Made by a program: the position numbers and the translations under genes
Part shown: positions 26,290 through 35,626 of the stretch, piece after piece
Layout of the letters: the number at the start of each line of letters is the position of its first letter
Numbering within the stretch: the stretch's first letter is position 1
Assembly: GCF_019665765.1 (NCBI RefSeq)
Contig: NZ_CP081150.1
Location: 2,914,001-2,978,000 of the forward strand
Reading direction: 5' to 3'
Length of the DNA stretch: 64,000 nt
Source: Deefgea tanakiae
GTDB taxonomy: Bacteria; Pseudomonadota; Gammaproteobacteria; Burkholderiales; Chitinibacteraceae
The notes under the pieces: generated by a model
Told to the model about the DNA's origin: nothing
The model's database searches: none
Seen by the model: only the letters and a program-made list of their open reading frames with translations

Positions 26290-28170
26290 ATGTCTGAACT
26301 TAATTTTGCTAGCCTAGGGCTGGCCGAACCACTTTTGCGTGCTGTTGCCGATACTGGCTATACCGTACCCACTCCGATTCAAGCCCAAGCAATTCCACTG
26401 GTTATCCAAGGTGGCGACTTATTGGCCGCAGCCCAAACGGGCACCGGTAAAACTGCCGGTTTCACTTTACCTATTTTGCAACTTTTGCTCGCCAAAGAAC
26501 CACTAGAAAGCAAAGGCCGTCCCCGTGTTTTGATCCTCACCCCGACGCGTGAACTTGCCGCTCAGGTTGAAGAATCAGTTCAAACCTATTCTAAGTACGT
26601 CAAAATCAGCTCCATGGTGGTGTTTGGTGGCGTGAATATTCGCCCACAACAAACTCGCCTGCGCAATCCGCTGGATATTTTGGTCGCAACGCCAGGCCGT
26701 TTGCTCGACTTGGTTGGACAACGCTCAGTGGATTTGTCTGGCATCGAAATTCTGGTGCTCGACGAAGCTGACCGTATGCTCGATATGGGTTTCATCCACG
26801 ACATCAAAAAATTGATGGCGATTTTCCCGAAAGAGCGTCAAACGCTGCTGTTCTCAGCCACGTTCTCAGATGAAATCAAAGAACTCGCTGACAAGCTGCT
26901 AAAAAACCCAGGCTTAGTCGAAGTGGCTCGCCGCAACACCACCAATGAACTGATTAGCCAACGCGTGCATTTGGTTGACCGCGATAAAAAATTGCCGTTG
27001 CTAACGCGCTTGATTCAAGACGGCAATTGGCACCAAGTTTTAGTGTTTATGCGCACCAAACATGCGTGTAATAAAGTTGCCGAAAAACTCAACGCCGCTG
27101 GCATTACCGCAATGGCGATTCACGGCAATAAAAGCCAAAACGCGCGTACTGCCGCTTTGGCTCAGTTCAAGTCTGGCGAGTTACAAGTTTTGGTTGCGAC
27201 CGACATCGCCGCACGTGGATTGGATATCGAAGAGTTGCCACACGTGGTGAACTTTGAATTGCCGAACGTGGCCGAAGATTACGTTCACCGCATTGGCCGC
27301 ACTGGCCGCGCAGGTTGCACGGGTGAAGCAGTTTCACTGGTCTGCGTTGATGAGCTGAAATTACTCGCAGAAATCGAACGCATTACCAAACAAGACATTC
27401 CAAAATTCTGCCTCGAAGGTTTCGAAGCCGATTTACGTGTTAAACCGGAACCGATTCTACGTGGTGGCTTGGGTCGTGATCGCCCACCGCGCGATCCAAA
27501 CCGCAATCCACGTGCACCGCGTGGTCAAGCCGTTGCGGGTGGCGCACGCTTAAACGGCGCACGCAGCAAAGCGTTGGCAGAAACTGCGGCGGCGCAATCA
27601 GCAGCAAAAAGCGAAGTTCGTGCTGAACGTCGCCCACGTATCGAAGGCGAAACCGAACAACGTCGACCACGCCCAGAAGGTACAGGCGAGCAACGCCGCC
27701 CGCGCACGGATGGCGACAATCGCCGTCCACGCGCAGAGCGTCCTGAAGGCGTAGCGGCTGAAGCACGCCGCCCTCGCCCAGAAGGTGGTGATAACCGTCG
27801 CCCACGCAACGATGGCGCACCGCGCAGCAGCAATCCACGCAATGCACCACGTAATGACTCGGTATTGGCAGCGCCTGCGGCACCGCGCCGCGAGCGCATC
27901 AATTACGATGAACAACAACCAATGAGCAATGCCAACACCTTGCCAGGTGAACTCATGCGCAGCGGTCGTAGCGGTCAAGGTCAAACGCGCGGCTACCAAG
28001 GTGGCGGCCGTAACGGCGGCCCAGGTACGGGCTCAACACGCAATGCCAGCGATGGCTTTGGCGCACCACGTGGTGATCGTCCGCAACAAAATCGCAGTGG
28101 CCGTCCATCAAGCAGCCGCCCGACTGCAGCACTTTTGGGTGGCAGCGGCAGTAAACGTCGCGGCGAGTAA
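26290..28170 (+). CDS. rhlE: DEAD-box RNA helicase RhlE
   Basis: A 626-residue ATP-dependent RNA helicase, acting in ribosome assembly and RNA decay. Motifs in order: Q motif [21 protein letters not shown] (Walker A), [36 protein letters not shown], and in domain 2 [30 protein letters not shown] and [10 protein letters not shown]. After residue about 400 follows an unusually long disordered tail with six RRPR-based repeats (such as [11 protein letters not shown] and RRPRTDGDN) and then Gly/Asn/Ser-rich sequence, probably RNA-binding. AGGA precedes the ATG. Monocistronic with its own terminator. Confidence 0.95.
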   Translation: MSELNFASLGLAEPLLRAVADTGYTVPTPIQAQAIPLVIQGGDLLAAAQTGTGKTAGFTLPILQLLLAKEPLESKGRPRVLILTPTRELAAQVEESVQTYSKYVKISSMVVFGGVNIRPQQTRLRNPLDILVATPGRLLDLVGQRSVDLSGIEILVLDEADRMLDMGFIHDIKKLMAIFPKERQTLLFSATFSDEIKELADKLLKNPGLVEVARRNTTNELISQRVHLVDRDKKLPLLTRLIQDGNWHQVLVFMRTKHACNKVAEKLNAAGITAMAIHGNKSQNARTAALAQFKSGELQVLVATDIAARGLDIEELPHVVNFELPNVAEDYVHRIGRTGRAGCTGEAVSLVCVDELKLLAEIERITKQDIPKFCLEGFEADLRVKPEPILRGGLGRDRPPRDPNRNPRAPRGQAVAGGARLNGARSKALAETAAAQSAAKSEVRAERRPRIEGETEQRRPRPEGTGEQRRPRTDGDNRRPRAERPEGVAAEARRPRPEGGDNRRPRNDGAPRSSNPRNAPRNDSVLAAPAAPRRERINYDEQQPMSNANTLPGELMRSGRSGQGQTRGYQGGGRNGGPGTGSTRNASDGFGAPRGDRPQQNRSGRPSSSRPTAALLGGSGSKRRGE

Positions 28171-28193
28171 GAAATATTAATTAGCGTATAACC

Positions 28194-28225
28194 ATAGAGG
28201 CCATATTTTATATGGCCTCTATTTA
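28194..28225 (+). terminator. Rho-independent terminator of rhlE
   Basis: A perfect 12-bp stem ATAGAGGCCATA / TATGGCCTCTAT with loop TTTTA, followed by TTTAC. Confidence 0.85.
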
Positions 28226-28241
28226 CATACTGGATGAATAA

Positions 28242-28583
28242 ATGTACTCCGCCACTTTTATTTTTACCACAAAAGAATTAGACGAAGAATTTCACACCCT
28301 CGACGCGCTTATCGCGAATGCTGCCAAAGAATCCACAGGCTATCTGGGCGAAGAAGCCTGGGAAGACGCCAAAACAGGCCGCATCGCCAATATTTATTAT
28401 TGGGAGTCCGAAATTGGCCTGCGCGAATTAATCGCCCATCCAAAGCATATCGAAGCTAAACAACGCTACAGCCAGTGGCTGAGCGGTTATCAAGTGATTA
28501 TTTCGCAAGTGATTAAAACCTATGGCGACGATCAACTGGGACATTTACTTAGCAAATCTAGCAGTGCTGCCGATGTATCTTGA
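28242..28583 (+). CDS. ABM-fold (antibiotic biosynthesis monooxygenase-like) protein
   Basis: A 113-residue small ferredoxin-like protein. MYSATFIFTTKELDEEFHTLDALI, GYLGEEAWED, IANIYYWESEIGLRELIAHPKHIEAKQRYSQWLSGYQV: the last part, W-x-S...L..h..H..A, is the typical signature of ABM / DUF4188-like haem- or quinone-handling proteins. No cofactor residues can be fixed. It lies between rhlE and pilU, with its own leader; function unknown. Confidence 0.75.
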   Translation: MYSATFIFTTKELDEEFHTLDALIANAAKESTGYLGEEAWEDAKTGRIANIYYWESEIGLRELIAHPKHIEAKQRYSQWLSGYQVIISQVIKTYGDDQLGHLLSKSSSAADVS

Positions 28584-28656
28584 TGTTCGAATACTGCAAG
28601 TCGCGGTAATTTCATCTATATAAAAGTCTGCATTTGACCATCACGAGCGAAGCGCC

Positions 28657-29841
28657 ATGAGCCCCGAACAAGCCAATAAAACGATGAACGACTTGCTGAA
28701 AATGATGATTCAGCACAAAGCGTCTGACTTATTCATCGCCGATGACTTCCCGCCTGCGATGAAAATCAACGGCAAAATGACGCCCGTCGGCTCACAAAAA
28801 CTCAATGGCACTGCCAGCAAGGCGCTGGCCTACAGCATTATGCGCCCCGATCAGCAGGCTGAATTCGAAAACGAATTTGAAGCCAACTTTGCGATCAGCC
28901 CCGAAGGTATTGGTCGATTTCGCGTGAATGTGTTTATGCAGCAAGAAAAAGTCGGCATGGTGCTGCGCACGATCACCAGCAAGATTCCGAATTTCGATGA
29001 AATGGGCCTACCGAAAATCCTGAAAGAAGTAATGATGCAAAAACGTGGCCTCGTACTGCTGGTCGGCGGTACCGGCTCAGGCAAATCGACGACGATGGCC
29101 GCGATGCTCGATTACCGCAACGAGCACAGCCACGGCCATATCATCACCATCGAAGATCCGATTGAATACGTACACAAAAACAAGAATTGCCTTGTTACGC
29201 ACCGCGAAGTCGGCCGCGATACCAAGGGCTGGTTTGCCGCGCTGAAAAACACGCTACGCCAGGCGCCCGATGTGATTTTGATTGGCGAGATACGGGATAG
29301 AGAAACGATGGAATATGCGATGAATTTCGCCGAAACCGGCCATCTTTGCATGGGCACGCTGCACGCCAATAGCTCGAATCAAGCGCTGGAACGCATCGTC
29401 AATTTCTTCCCCGAAGAGCGCCATCCTCAGCTCTATATGGATTTGTCGATGAATATGCGCGGCATCATCTCGCAGCGCCTCGTGCCGACGCCCGACGGCA
29501 AGGGCCGCAGCGCCGCGATTGAAATTCTGCTCAATACACCGCTGGTGGCCGATTTGATTTTCAAAGGCGACGTCGGCGGCATCAAATCGGTGATGGCCAA
29601 ATCCAAAGAGCTGGGCATGCAAACCTTCGATATGGCGCTGTTTGACCTCTACGAAGCAGGAAAAATCGGCATGGAAGAAGCACTAAAGAATGCCGATTCG
29701 CTGAATGAACTGCGCCTAAATATTAAGCTCAACAGCCAACATCACCGCAAAGAAGAACACAGCAGCGGGCTTGATCACCTCTCCCTCGAAGCGCATGCCG
29801 AGCCGGAAGTGGAAGAAGAGGCTGTAGAAAAAAATAAGTGA
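28657..29841 (+). CDS. pilU: Type IV pilus retraction ATPase PilU
   Basis: A 394-residue hexameric ATPase which helps PilT retract type IV pili. Walker A GGTGSGKSTTMA near residue 134, the Asp box TIEDPIEYVH, the Walker B-like APDVILIGEIRD, and the His box ETGHLCMGTLHA. VTHREVGRDTKGW and the extra C-terminal tail of about 30 residues, rich in Glu, distinguish PilU from the shorter PilT (about 345 residues). pilT is not next to it. The presence of pilU implies that type IV pili existed in this organism, matching the damaged pilY1 locus at 47 kb. Confidence 0.92.
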   Translation: MSPEQANKTMNDLLKMMIQHKASDLFIADDFPPAMKINGKMTPVGSQKLNGTASKALAYSIMRPDQQAEFENEFEANFAISPEGIGRFRVNVFMQQEKVGMVLRTITSKIPNFDEMGLPKILKEVMMQKRGLVLLVGGTGSGKSTTMAAMLDYRNEHSHGHIITIEDPIEYVHKNKNCLVTHREVGRDTKGWFAALKNTLRQAPDVILIGEIRDRETMEYAMNFAETGHLCMGTLHANSSNQALERIVNFFPEERHPQLYMDLSMNMRGIISQRLVPTPDGKGRSAAIEILLNTPLVADLIFKGDVGGIKSVMAKSKELGMQTFDMALFDLYEAGKIGMEEALKNADSLNELRLNIKLNSQHHRKEEHSSGLDHLSLEAHAEPEVEEEAVEKNK

Positions 29842-29895
29842 TGTTTTTAGAAAAGCGGCCGCTCGATAACTATCTCTAAGCTTCGCCGCTGTTTA

Positions 29896-31200
29896 TCAGA
29901 TACTGGGCGCTGAATGATCGACGCGTGTCACCAAGAGTTGATCGATTTTGTAATGATCAATATCGACCACTTCAAATTTAAATCCTGCATGAATCACGCA
30001 ATCGGTACGCTTTGGCACTTTGCGCAGTACATACATCATAAATCCCGCGATGGTTTCGTATTGATCGTCGTCGGGAAAAGTATCAATTTGCAAGACGCGC
30101 TCTAGATCACCAATCGCGGTAATGCCATCGACCAACCAAGAATTCGCATCGCGCTGCACGATTTGCTCTTCATCCGGTGCGATGTATTGATCGCCCATCA
30201 GCATGCCGGTGATGTCATTCATAGTAATCAGGCCAACCACCAGCGCATATTCATTGATGATGAGCGCAAAGTCTTCGCGTGCCGCTTTAAAGTGCGCCAT
30301 AATTTCGGCCAAGGTTAGTGATTCAGGCAAAATTAGCGCATTGCGTAGCAAGCCATCGCCACGCAGTGAAATGCTCTCCCCCCGCAGAACATTGCTCAAA
30401 ATATCTTGCGAATCAACATATCCAATCACTTGATCAATATTGCCCATACAGACGGGAAATTTGGCATGTGGATTGGCGAGGATTTTGTTTTTGATGAGCT
30501 CATCACTTTCGAGTCGATCAATCCAAACAATATTTTCACGCGCAGTCATGCTCGACGGCGCGGTGCGCTCTTCGAGTTCAAACACATTTTCAATTAACTG
30601 ATGCTCTTGCTTTGCCACCACACCGGCCAAAGCACCTGCGTTGGCCAAGGCCAAAATATCTTCTGTCGTGATGTCGTTGAGCCGTGCCGCAGGTAGACCA
30701 AGCCGATCAATGACCAGATTGGCGATGCCATTAAAAACCCACACCAAGGGTTTAAGGCAAGTGACGCAAAACAGAATAGGCCGCACGATCATCACCGCGA
30801 CAGATTCAGATGCGGCCATGCCGATGCGTTTAGGAATTAGGTCTGCAATCAGAATAAAGGCTGCGGTCACGCCAATAAATGCACCCATCGAACCCAAGCT
30901 TTCTGCGGTTCCTGCGTCAACAAAACGAGATAAAAACTGTGACAATGCTTGCGAATAAACACTTTCACCCAATACACCAGCCAAAATTGCAACGGCATTC
31001 ACACCAATCTGTACGGCGGTAAAGAAATGACCGGGTTGAGCTTGCAAGCCAAGCACTAAATCAGCTCGCGCATCACCTTCGTCGCGCATTTGCTCCAATT
31101 TGAGCTTACGACTGGCTGCGAGTGAGATTTCAGAAATTGATAAAAAAGCGCTGATTGCGATCAGTAGGGCAATGAGCAGCGTGCTACTGAGTAAGTTCAT
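29896..31200 (-). CDS. CNNM/CBS-domain transporter (YtfL/PaeA-like)
   Basis: A 434-residue inner-membrane protein of the hemolysin/UPF0053 family. The N-terminal CNNM (DUF21) transmembrane domain (residues 1-190) starts LLSSTLLIALLIAISAFLSISEISL, with LIADLIPKRIG. Two CBS domains follow (about 210-330), with VIGYVDSQDIL and VGLITMNDITGML, then a CorC_HlyC domain (about 345-430), with WLVDGITAIGDLERVLQI and VIHAGFKFEVVDIDHYKIDQLLV. E. coli relatives export polyamines or Mg/Co. The specific cargo cannot be read from the sequence. It is convergent with pilU, with no terminator apart from a loose AGCGGC..GCCGCT hairpin. Confidence 0.9.
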   Translation of the reverse strand: MNLLSSTLLIALLIAISAFLSISEISLAASRKLKLEQMRDEGDARADLVLGLQAQPGHFFTAVQIGVNAVAILAGVLGESVYSQALSQFLSRFVDAGTAESLGSMGAFIGVTAAFILIADLIPKRIGMAASESVAVMIVRPILFCVTCLKPLVWVFNGIANLVIDRLGLPAARLNDITTEDILALANAGALAGVVAKQEHQLIENVFELEERTAPSSMTARENIVWIDRLESDELIKNKILANPHAKFPVCMGNIDQVIGYVDSQDILSNVLRGESISLRGDGLLRNALILPESLTLAEIMAHFKAAREDFALIINEYALVVGLITMNDITGMLMGDQYIAPDEEQIVQRDANSWLVDGITAIGDLERVLQIDTFPDDDQYETIAGFMMYVLRKVPKRTDCVIHAGFKFEVVDIDHYKIDQLLVTRVDHSAPSI

Positions 31201-31410
31201 GCGGGATAATCCATTGAAATACTAATTTGAACAGCATAACGACTTTTAGCTTAAACCAACAGTAAATAATCTTCGCAAGTCACGCCCCTAAAAAGTGGGT
31301 CAACCCTTGTTGCGCAAGGTAAATCAGCATTGATGATGAGGGAAGATCAGTGCAATAAATAGATCGCGCGATGAAGTTGTTCTTAATAATTATTAATCCC
31401 TAAGGAGGAA

Positions 31411-32313
31411 TCAAAACCAAGGCTGAATGGCCTGTGCATAATGATCAACCAGTAAGGCAGTAAATAGCCAAGCTAGATAGTTAATTGAGTATCGAAATAA
31501 AGCCTTCGCCAAATCATCACTTGGCTGCCGATACAGCTGCCACGCTCGGGCAAGAAATTGAAAGTTCAGCAGCAACACCACCGACAAATAGAACCAAGAT
31601 GAAAATCCCAAGGCGACCGGTAATAAAGTCGTGGCAGCCAAAATCCATGAATACAGCCAAATCGCCAACCGGGTAAATGGCGCTCCATGCGTCACCGGCA
31701 ACATTGGCAAGCCAGCCCGACGATAATCATCCAAACGATAGAGTGCCAAAGCCCAAAAGTGCGGAGGCGTCCATGCATAAATGATTAAGAATAAAACCGC
31801 CGCTTCAGGCTGCACGGCATTGCTCATCGCCGCCCAACCCAACACCGGCGGCATCGCACCTGCCGCACCACCAATCACAATATTCTGCGGGGTTCTAGGT
31901 TTCAACCATTGGGTATAGACCACTGAATAAGCAAAAAAGGTTGCTAGCGTGAGATACATCGTTAATAAATTAACGAACAGCGCCAAAATTAGCAATCCGA
32001 GCGCAGCACAAAAAACGGCATAGCTCGCTGCAACCTGCCAAGACAGCGTACCTTGCGGCAAAGGCCGCAAATGGGTACGCACCATCAGTGCATCCCGCTT
32101 TCGCTCAAAAACACAATTGGCCGCGGCAGCGCCGGTGGCGACCAAGCCAATGCCTATACTGGCCGCCATCATCAATCGCCACTGACTCACATCAGGCACA
32201 GCGAGCAGCATCCCAATCAAGGCACAAAAGACAATCAAGGCAACAACGCGCGGCTTGCCTAGGCGAAATAAATCAGCACGGCGATCAGCGCCGATGAGTA
32301 CCAAACTCGTCAT
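31411..32313 (-). CDS. ctaB: Protoheme IX farnesyltransferase (heme O synthase)
   Basis: Adds the farnesyl chain to heme b for the heme A of cytochrome oxidase. A 300-residue UbiA-family membrane protein with about nine helices. The prenyl-diphosphate motif is NCVFERKRDALMVRTHLRPLP (the usual first Asp is Glu, a change seen in related enzymes), plus LGWAAMSNAV and WTPPHFWALALYRLDDYRRAGLPMLPV, which is diagnostic. Its ATG overlaps the ctaA stop (ATGA). It is the last gene of the oxidase cluster; no sco gene follows. Confidence 0.95.
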   Translation of the reverse strand: MTSLVLIGADRRADLFRLGKPRVVALIVFCALIGMLLAVPDVSQWRLMMAASIGIGLVATGAAAANCVFERKRDALMVRTHLRPLPQGTLSWQVAASYAVFCAALGLLILALFVNLLTMYLTLATFFAYSVVYTQWLKPRTPQNIVIGGAAGAMPPVLGWAAMSNAVQPEAAVLFLIIYAWTPPHFWALALYRLDDYRRAGLPMLPVTHGAPFTRLAIWLYSWILAATTLLPVALGFSSWFYLSVVLLLNFQFLARAWQLYRQPSDDLAKALFRYSINYLAWLFTALLVDHYAQAIQPWF

Positions 32314-33320
32314 GGCGTACTCCTTATCATTTCAGGCGATATTGCCTTGACTCGCCCAGCCACTAGCCGTGGCACGAGCATATAGCCGTACACCAATATA
32401 CAGAGGAGTATTGCTGCGCCACCGTTGTGCGCGACGGCCAAAACCAGCGGCAAAGCCGCCAAAACATTCAAGATGCCCAAGAGCACTTGCAGCAACAAAG
32501 CCACGACTAAAACTAACGCGAAATAAGGCATCGCTCGACGTAATTTGATCGCAAGCCCACCCACGATCAGCAGCACCAGCACTGCGCCCAAACGATGCAG
32601 CCAATGAATCGCAGCCAAATGATCGATGGTTAACAGTTCGCCGTAAACATCACGCCCCAATGCTCGATCAGGTCGTAATGCGGTCATAAATCCTTCCGGT
32701 GGCATTAATTGCCCTTGGCATAGCGGAAAGTCGTTGCAGGCCAAACCCGCGTAATTGGTCGACACCCAGCCCCCCAAGATGATTTGCACGATCACAGCAG
32801 CTAAGGCAGCCAGAAACCAAGGCCGTGTGTTGGCTAAATCTGTTCTTGTCTGTCCAAAACAACGGCCAAACAAAGCCACCAACACCGCCAGCAAAGTCAT
32901 GCCACCTAGCAAATGCGCAGTCACTACAGCGGGCATTAGCTTTAGAGTGACCGTCCACATGCCCAGCAGCGCCTGAAATACAATCACCAACAGGGGCAAA
33001 ATAATCAACCATGCAGGCAGATCAAACTGCTTTCTCAGCATCAGCAAAGCGGTGCAAAGTATCAAGACCAATACGCCCAAAATGCCAGCAATATAGCGGT
33101 GACTCATCTCGACCCAGCCTTTGAATGGGTCGATTTCTCCGCCAAATCGCTGTTGTGCAAAATGTATTTCATGCGCCTCATCGGGCGCGGTCAATTGCCC
33201 GTAGCAGCCGGGCCAATCTGGGCAACCGAGACCCGCATCGGCTAAACGCACATACGCGCCGAGCATGATCAACGCCAATGTCCAGCAGATCACCACAATA
33301 AATAGCGTTTTAATTTTCAT
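32310..33320 (-). CDS. ctaA: Heme A synthase
   Basis: Oxidises the methyl group of heme O to a formyl group, giving heme A. A 336-residue COX15/CtaA membrane protein with eight helices. Signature residues: GAYVRLADAGLGCPDWPGCYGQL near the start, EMSHRYIAG-like VEMSHRYIAGILG, VTAHLLGGM, GLACNDFPLCQG and AAIHWLHRLGAVL. The four His are the haem ligands and the CPDWPGC Cys pair is typical. It is followed directly by ctaB and preceded by the SCO-like gene (35 bases). Confidence 0.95.
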   Translation of the reverse strand: MKIKTLFIVVICWTLALIMLGAYVRLADAGLGCPDWPGCYGQLTAPDEAHEIHFAQQRFGGEIDPFKGWVEMSHRYIAGILGVLVLILCTALLMLRKQFDLPAWLIILPLLVIVFQALLGMWTVTLKLMPAVVTAHLLGGMTLLAVLVALFGRCFGQTRTDLANTRPWFLAALAAVIVQIILGGWVSTNYAGLACNDFPLCQGQLMPPEGFMTALRPDRALGRDVYGELLTIDHLAAIHWLHRLGAVLVLLIVGGLAIKLRRAMPYFALVLVVALLLQVLLGILNVLAALPLVLAVAHNGGAAILLCILVYGYMLVPRLVAGRVKAISPEMIRSTP

Positions 33321-33355
33321 CGGATCATCATCCAGTGAGCGTCAGATGGCCTGCT

Positions 33356-33808
33356 TTAGCCTAAACCGCGATTGTTTTTTAGGATTTTGCCAATTTCGCG
33401 TATGACTTTTTGCCGCCCTTCAATTTGCGCGAGTTGCTCGGGGGGATAAAAAATGACGGCATTACCGTGTGGGTCAATCAGATAGAGCCCCAGCGCAAAC
33501 TGCTGTGGCAAACGGCGATCGCAAGCGGCGACACTACGGATGCGATCACGCTCTTTGCCTTGTGCTGTTTGCAATTGAATGGCACTTTGCGCTAGCGTTT
33601 GCACTTGAGCCGAGCAGCCCGCGGGGTCATGCGCCAATAAACGCCACTGCGCATCACGCTCGATGGCGGGTTGCGCGATGAGTTTCCCGTAGCTATTGCC
33701 CCCTTGAATCTCACCGCGACTCCACAACCATTGCGCTAAAAGAATCGGCACAAGACAAATCAGCAGTATAGCCAGCAAGATCAATCTAGATTTAGTCTTT
33801 GGAGACAT
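33356..33808 (-). CDS. SCO-like thioredoxin-fold protein with lost Cys pair
   Basis: A 150-residue protein anchored by one N-terminal helix (RLILLAILLICLVPILLAQWLW). The body resembles the small SCO/thioredoxin-like proteins found at this place in oxidase clusters: AQWRLLAHDPAGCSAQVQTLAQ, KERDRIRSVAAC, LYLIDPHGNAVIFYPP. In the better known relatives the first stretch holds a CxxxC copper site; here only the first Cys is kept (GCSAQV). Its ATG at 33808 overlaps the 3' end of the SURF1 gene by about 16 bases. I infer a copper- or structure-related role in oxidase assembly. Confidence 0.7.
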   Translation of the reverse strand: MSPKTKSRLILLAILLICLVPILLAQWLWSRGEIQGGNSYGKLIAQPAIERDAQWRLLAHDPAGCSAQVQTLAQSAIQLQTAQGKERDRIRSVAACDRRLPQQFALGLYLIDPHGNAVIFYPPEQLAQIEGRQKVIREIGKILKNNRGLG

Positions 33809-34523
33809 ACACCGCCTTTGTTGCCCGATAAAAACGCAGCCATAGAAAAACACCAAAACCAGTCATACACCACCAGCTTAAGGCATAAGCTAAATGCCGC
33901 TGATAAGGTAAGGGTGGATGGATAGGCAAGGGCTGAATACCTAGCGGCGCGTCTTTGGCTATGCCATAAGTCGTGGCAATCGGCAAATGCGCCCACGCAG
34001 CAAAACGGCCCAGGTCTAGATTTTGAAATACTCGACCTTGAATTGGCGTGTCACTCAGCTCAAAGTAACGCGGTAATGGCTGTGCGACGATGCTGGGCGC
34101 GCCTTCTGCAATCGGGGGCTGTAAACGTTCACCGGGCGACCACCAGCCGCGATTGACCATCACGATACTGCCATCTTTGAGCTGAAACGGCGTAATCAGG
34201 TGATAGCCCACGCGACCATTCAATACACGCTGATCCAGCATGATTTCTGCCTGACTCAGCCATATCCCTTCGAGCTTAAGTACGCGCCAAGGCGGCGGCA
34301 CACCGGCTGACCATGCCAATTCAGGCAAGGCTTGCTGCGCCTCAATTTCACTGAGCAAAATTTGTTTTTGCTGCGCACGCCAGAGTTGCCAAATACCCAA
34401 TACAGCAGTCAACAAGACCAAGGCCGCCAGCGAACACAAAGCTGCGTACTGACGCTTGCGCAAAACTTGGCCACTTGGCCTAGTCTGATGAAGAGGAGGG
34501 TTTGTTATGAAAATTGTTGTCAT
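33792..34523 (-). CDS. SURF1-family oxidase assembly protein
   Basis: A 243-residue inner-membrane protein of the SURF1 (SHY1) family, which helps insert heme A into subunit I. Two end helices (ALCSLAALVLLTAVLGIWQLWR near the start, YALSWWCMTGFGVFLW near the end) flank a periplasmic domain with LDQRVLNGRVGYHLITPFQ, VMVNRGWWSPG and PLPYQRHLAYALSWW. An AAGGAG lies 7 bases before ATG 34523, which places the start inside the opposite-strand small gene's first codons. A TTG at 34463 would give a leaner N-terminus. The longer reading to 34823 is not credible. Confidence 0.85.
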   Translation of the reverse strand: MTTIFITNPPLHQTRPSGQVLRKRQYAALCSLAALVLLTAVLGIWQLWRAQQKQILLSEIEAQQALPELAWSAGVPPPWRVLKLEGIWLSQAEIMLDQRVLNGRVGYHLITPFQLKDGSIVMVNRGWWSPGERLQPPIAEGAPSIVAQPLPRYFELSDTPIQGRVFQNLDLGRFAAWAHLPIATTYGIAKDAPLGIQPLPIHPPLPYQRHLAYALSWWCMTGFGVFLWLRFYRATKAVYVSKD

Positions 34524-34695
34524 CATTGTGCTCCTTGCCATCATTGTGTTGATGAGCCAAGCCTTAACTCGTTTAGTTCGTGGTACTTCGCATGGCCTGC
34601 TTTTGGCATTGACTTGGCGCGTTGGGCTGTCGATCTCGCTGTTTATATTTTTAATACTAGCTGGCCTGATGGGCTGGATCCGACCTAATTTCTGA
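34507..34695 (+). CDS. DUF2909 twin-transmembrane protein
   Basis: A 62-residue membrane protein: helix 1 IVVIIVLLAIIVLMSQAL, a short loop with GTSHG, helix 2 VGLSISLFIFLILAGLMGWI and the tail RPNF. A strong GGAGGG site lies 8 bases before the ATG. Such genes are commonly embedded in opposite orientation in cytochrome oxidase clusters. Function is unknown. It overlaps the SURF1 start on the other strand by 17 bases. Confidence 0.85.
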   Translation: MKIVVIIVLLAIIVLMSQALTRLVRGTSHGLLLALTWRVGLSISLFIFLILAGLMGWIRPNF

Positions 34696-34759
34696 ACGGT
34701 TAACAACACGATCCAAACAGCGGCTTGGCTAAAGCCTGCTGCAGCAAAAATAGCTTTGC

Positions 34760-35626
34760 TTAGAGCCAATACACCAAGATAAACAGCAGCAACCACACCA
34801 CATCTACGAAATGCCAATACCACGCTGCCGCTTCAAAGCCAAAATGATGCAGCGGCGTAAAGTGTCCGCGTTGCACCCGCAACCACATCACCGCCAAAAT
34901 CAGTGTACCCACCAGCACATGTAGGCCATGAAAGCCGGTCAGCATATAAAACGTTGCACCATACGCTCCAGACGCAAGCGTGAGATTGAGTTCGCGCCAT
35001 GCATGCTGATACTCATAAACTTGCAAACTCAGAAATAGCGCGCCCAAAAGCACCGTGATGCCCAAGCCCCAGCTCAATTGCTCGCGCTTGTTCCCAATTA
35101 AGGCCCAATGCGCCCACGTCAGCGTCGCCCCCGAAGTGAGTAAAATCGCGGTATTGATTGCAGGCAGTCCCATCGCGCCCATAATCTGGTAATCACTGGT
35201 TTTAGGCCCCGTTGCCAGCGGCCATGATGATGAAAAAGCTGGCCAAAGTAGCTTTTGGGTATCACTAAAAAAACCCAATTCAGGCACTGAAATCAATCGG
35301 GTATAAAAGAGCGCCCCAAAGAAGGCCGCAAAAAACATCACCTCAGAAAAAATAAACCAGCTCATCCCCCATCGAAATGAATAATCCACTTGCTGCCCAT
35401 AATGACCGGCCTCTGATTCTTTAACCACATCGCCAAACCAGCCCAGCAGCATCCAGAGCAAGATCGCAAAACCCAGCAATAAACTCCAATTACCGAAACT
35501 CATCTTATTGAGGCTAAATGCAGCCCCCAAGCCCAGAAAAAACAAAGCAATCGCACCGACGACCGGCCAGCGTGATGGGGCGGGCACAAAATAATGTGCA
35601 TCGTGAACGCCATTTTCCACATTCAT
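34760..35626 (-). CDS. ctaE: Cytochrome c oxidase subunit III
   Basis: A 288-residue membrane subunit of the aa3/caa3 oxidase, seven helices. HYFVPAPSRWPVVGAIALFFLGLG is the usual start, then FRWGMSWFIFSEVMFFAAFFGALFY, LLTSGATLTWAHWAL, and GFHGLHVLVGTLILAVMWLR, with FGFEAAAWYWHFVDVVWLLLFILVYW at the end; all are family markers, including the conserved Glu in the SEVMFFAAFF helix. Its ATG overlaps the DUF2970 stop (TAATG). Confidence 0.95.
   Translation of the reverse strand: MNVENGVHDAHYFVPAPSRWPVVGAIALFFLGLGAAFSLNKMSFGNWSLLLGFAILLWMLLGWFGDVVKESEAGHYGQQVDYSFRWGMSWFIFSEVMFFAAFFGALFYTRLISVPELGFFSDTQKLLWPAFSSSWPLATGPKTSDYQIMGAMGLPAINTAILLTSGATLTWAHWALIGNKREQLSWGLGITVLLGALFLSLQVYEYQHAWRELNLTLASGAYGATFYMLTGFHGLHVLVGTLILAVMWLRVQRGHFTPLHHFGFEAAAWYWHFVDVVWLLLFILVYWL

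Noticed and set aside
27440-27999. Three long minus-strand frames under the rhlE tail
   Set aside because: They arise from the Arg/Pro-rich repeats read in antisense; the plus-strand helicase is certain.
31201-31410. Strong Shine-Dalgarno-like AAGGAGGAA near 31400 on the plus strand
   Set aside because: No start codon or frame follows at the right distance; it lies at the end of the minus-strand ctaB gene.
34524-34823. Long N-terminal extension of SURF1
   Set aside because: It is the reverse complement of the DUF2909 gene and intergenic DNA; SURF1 length and the AAGGAG site support the start at 34523.
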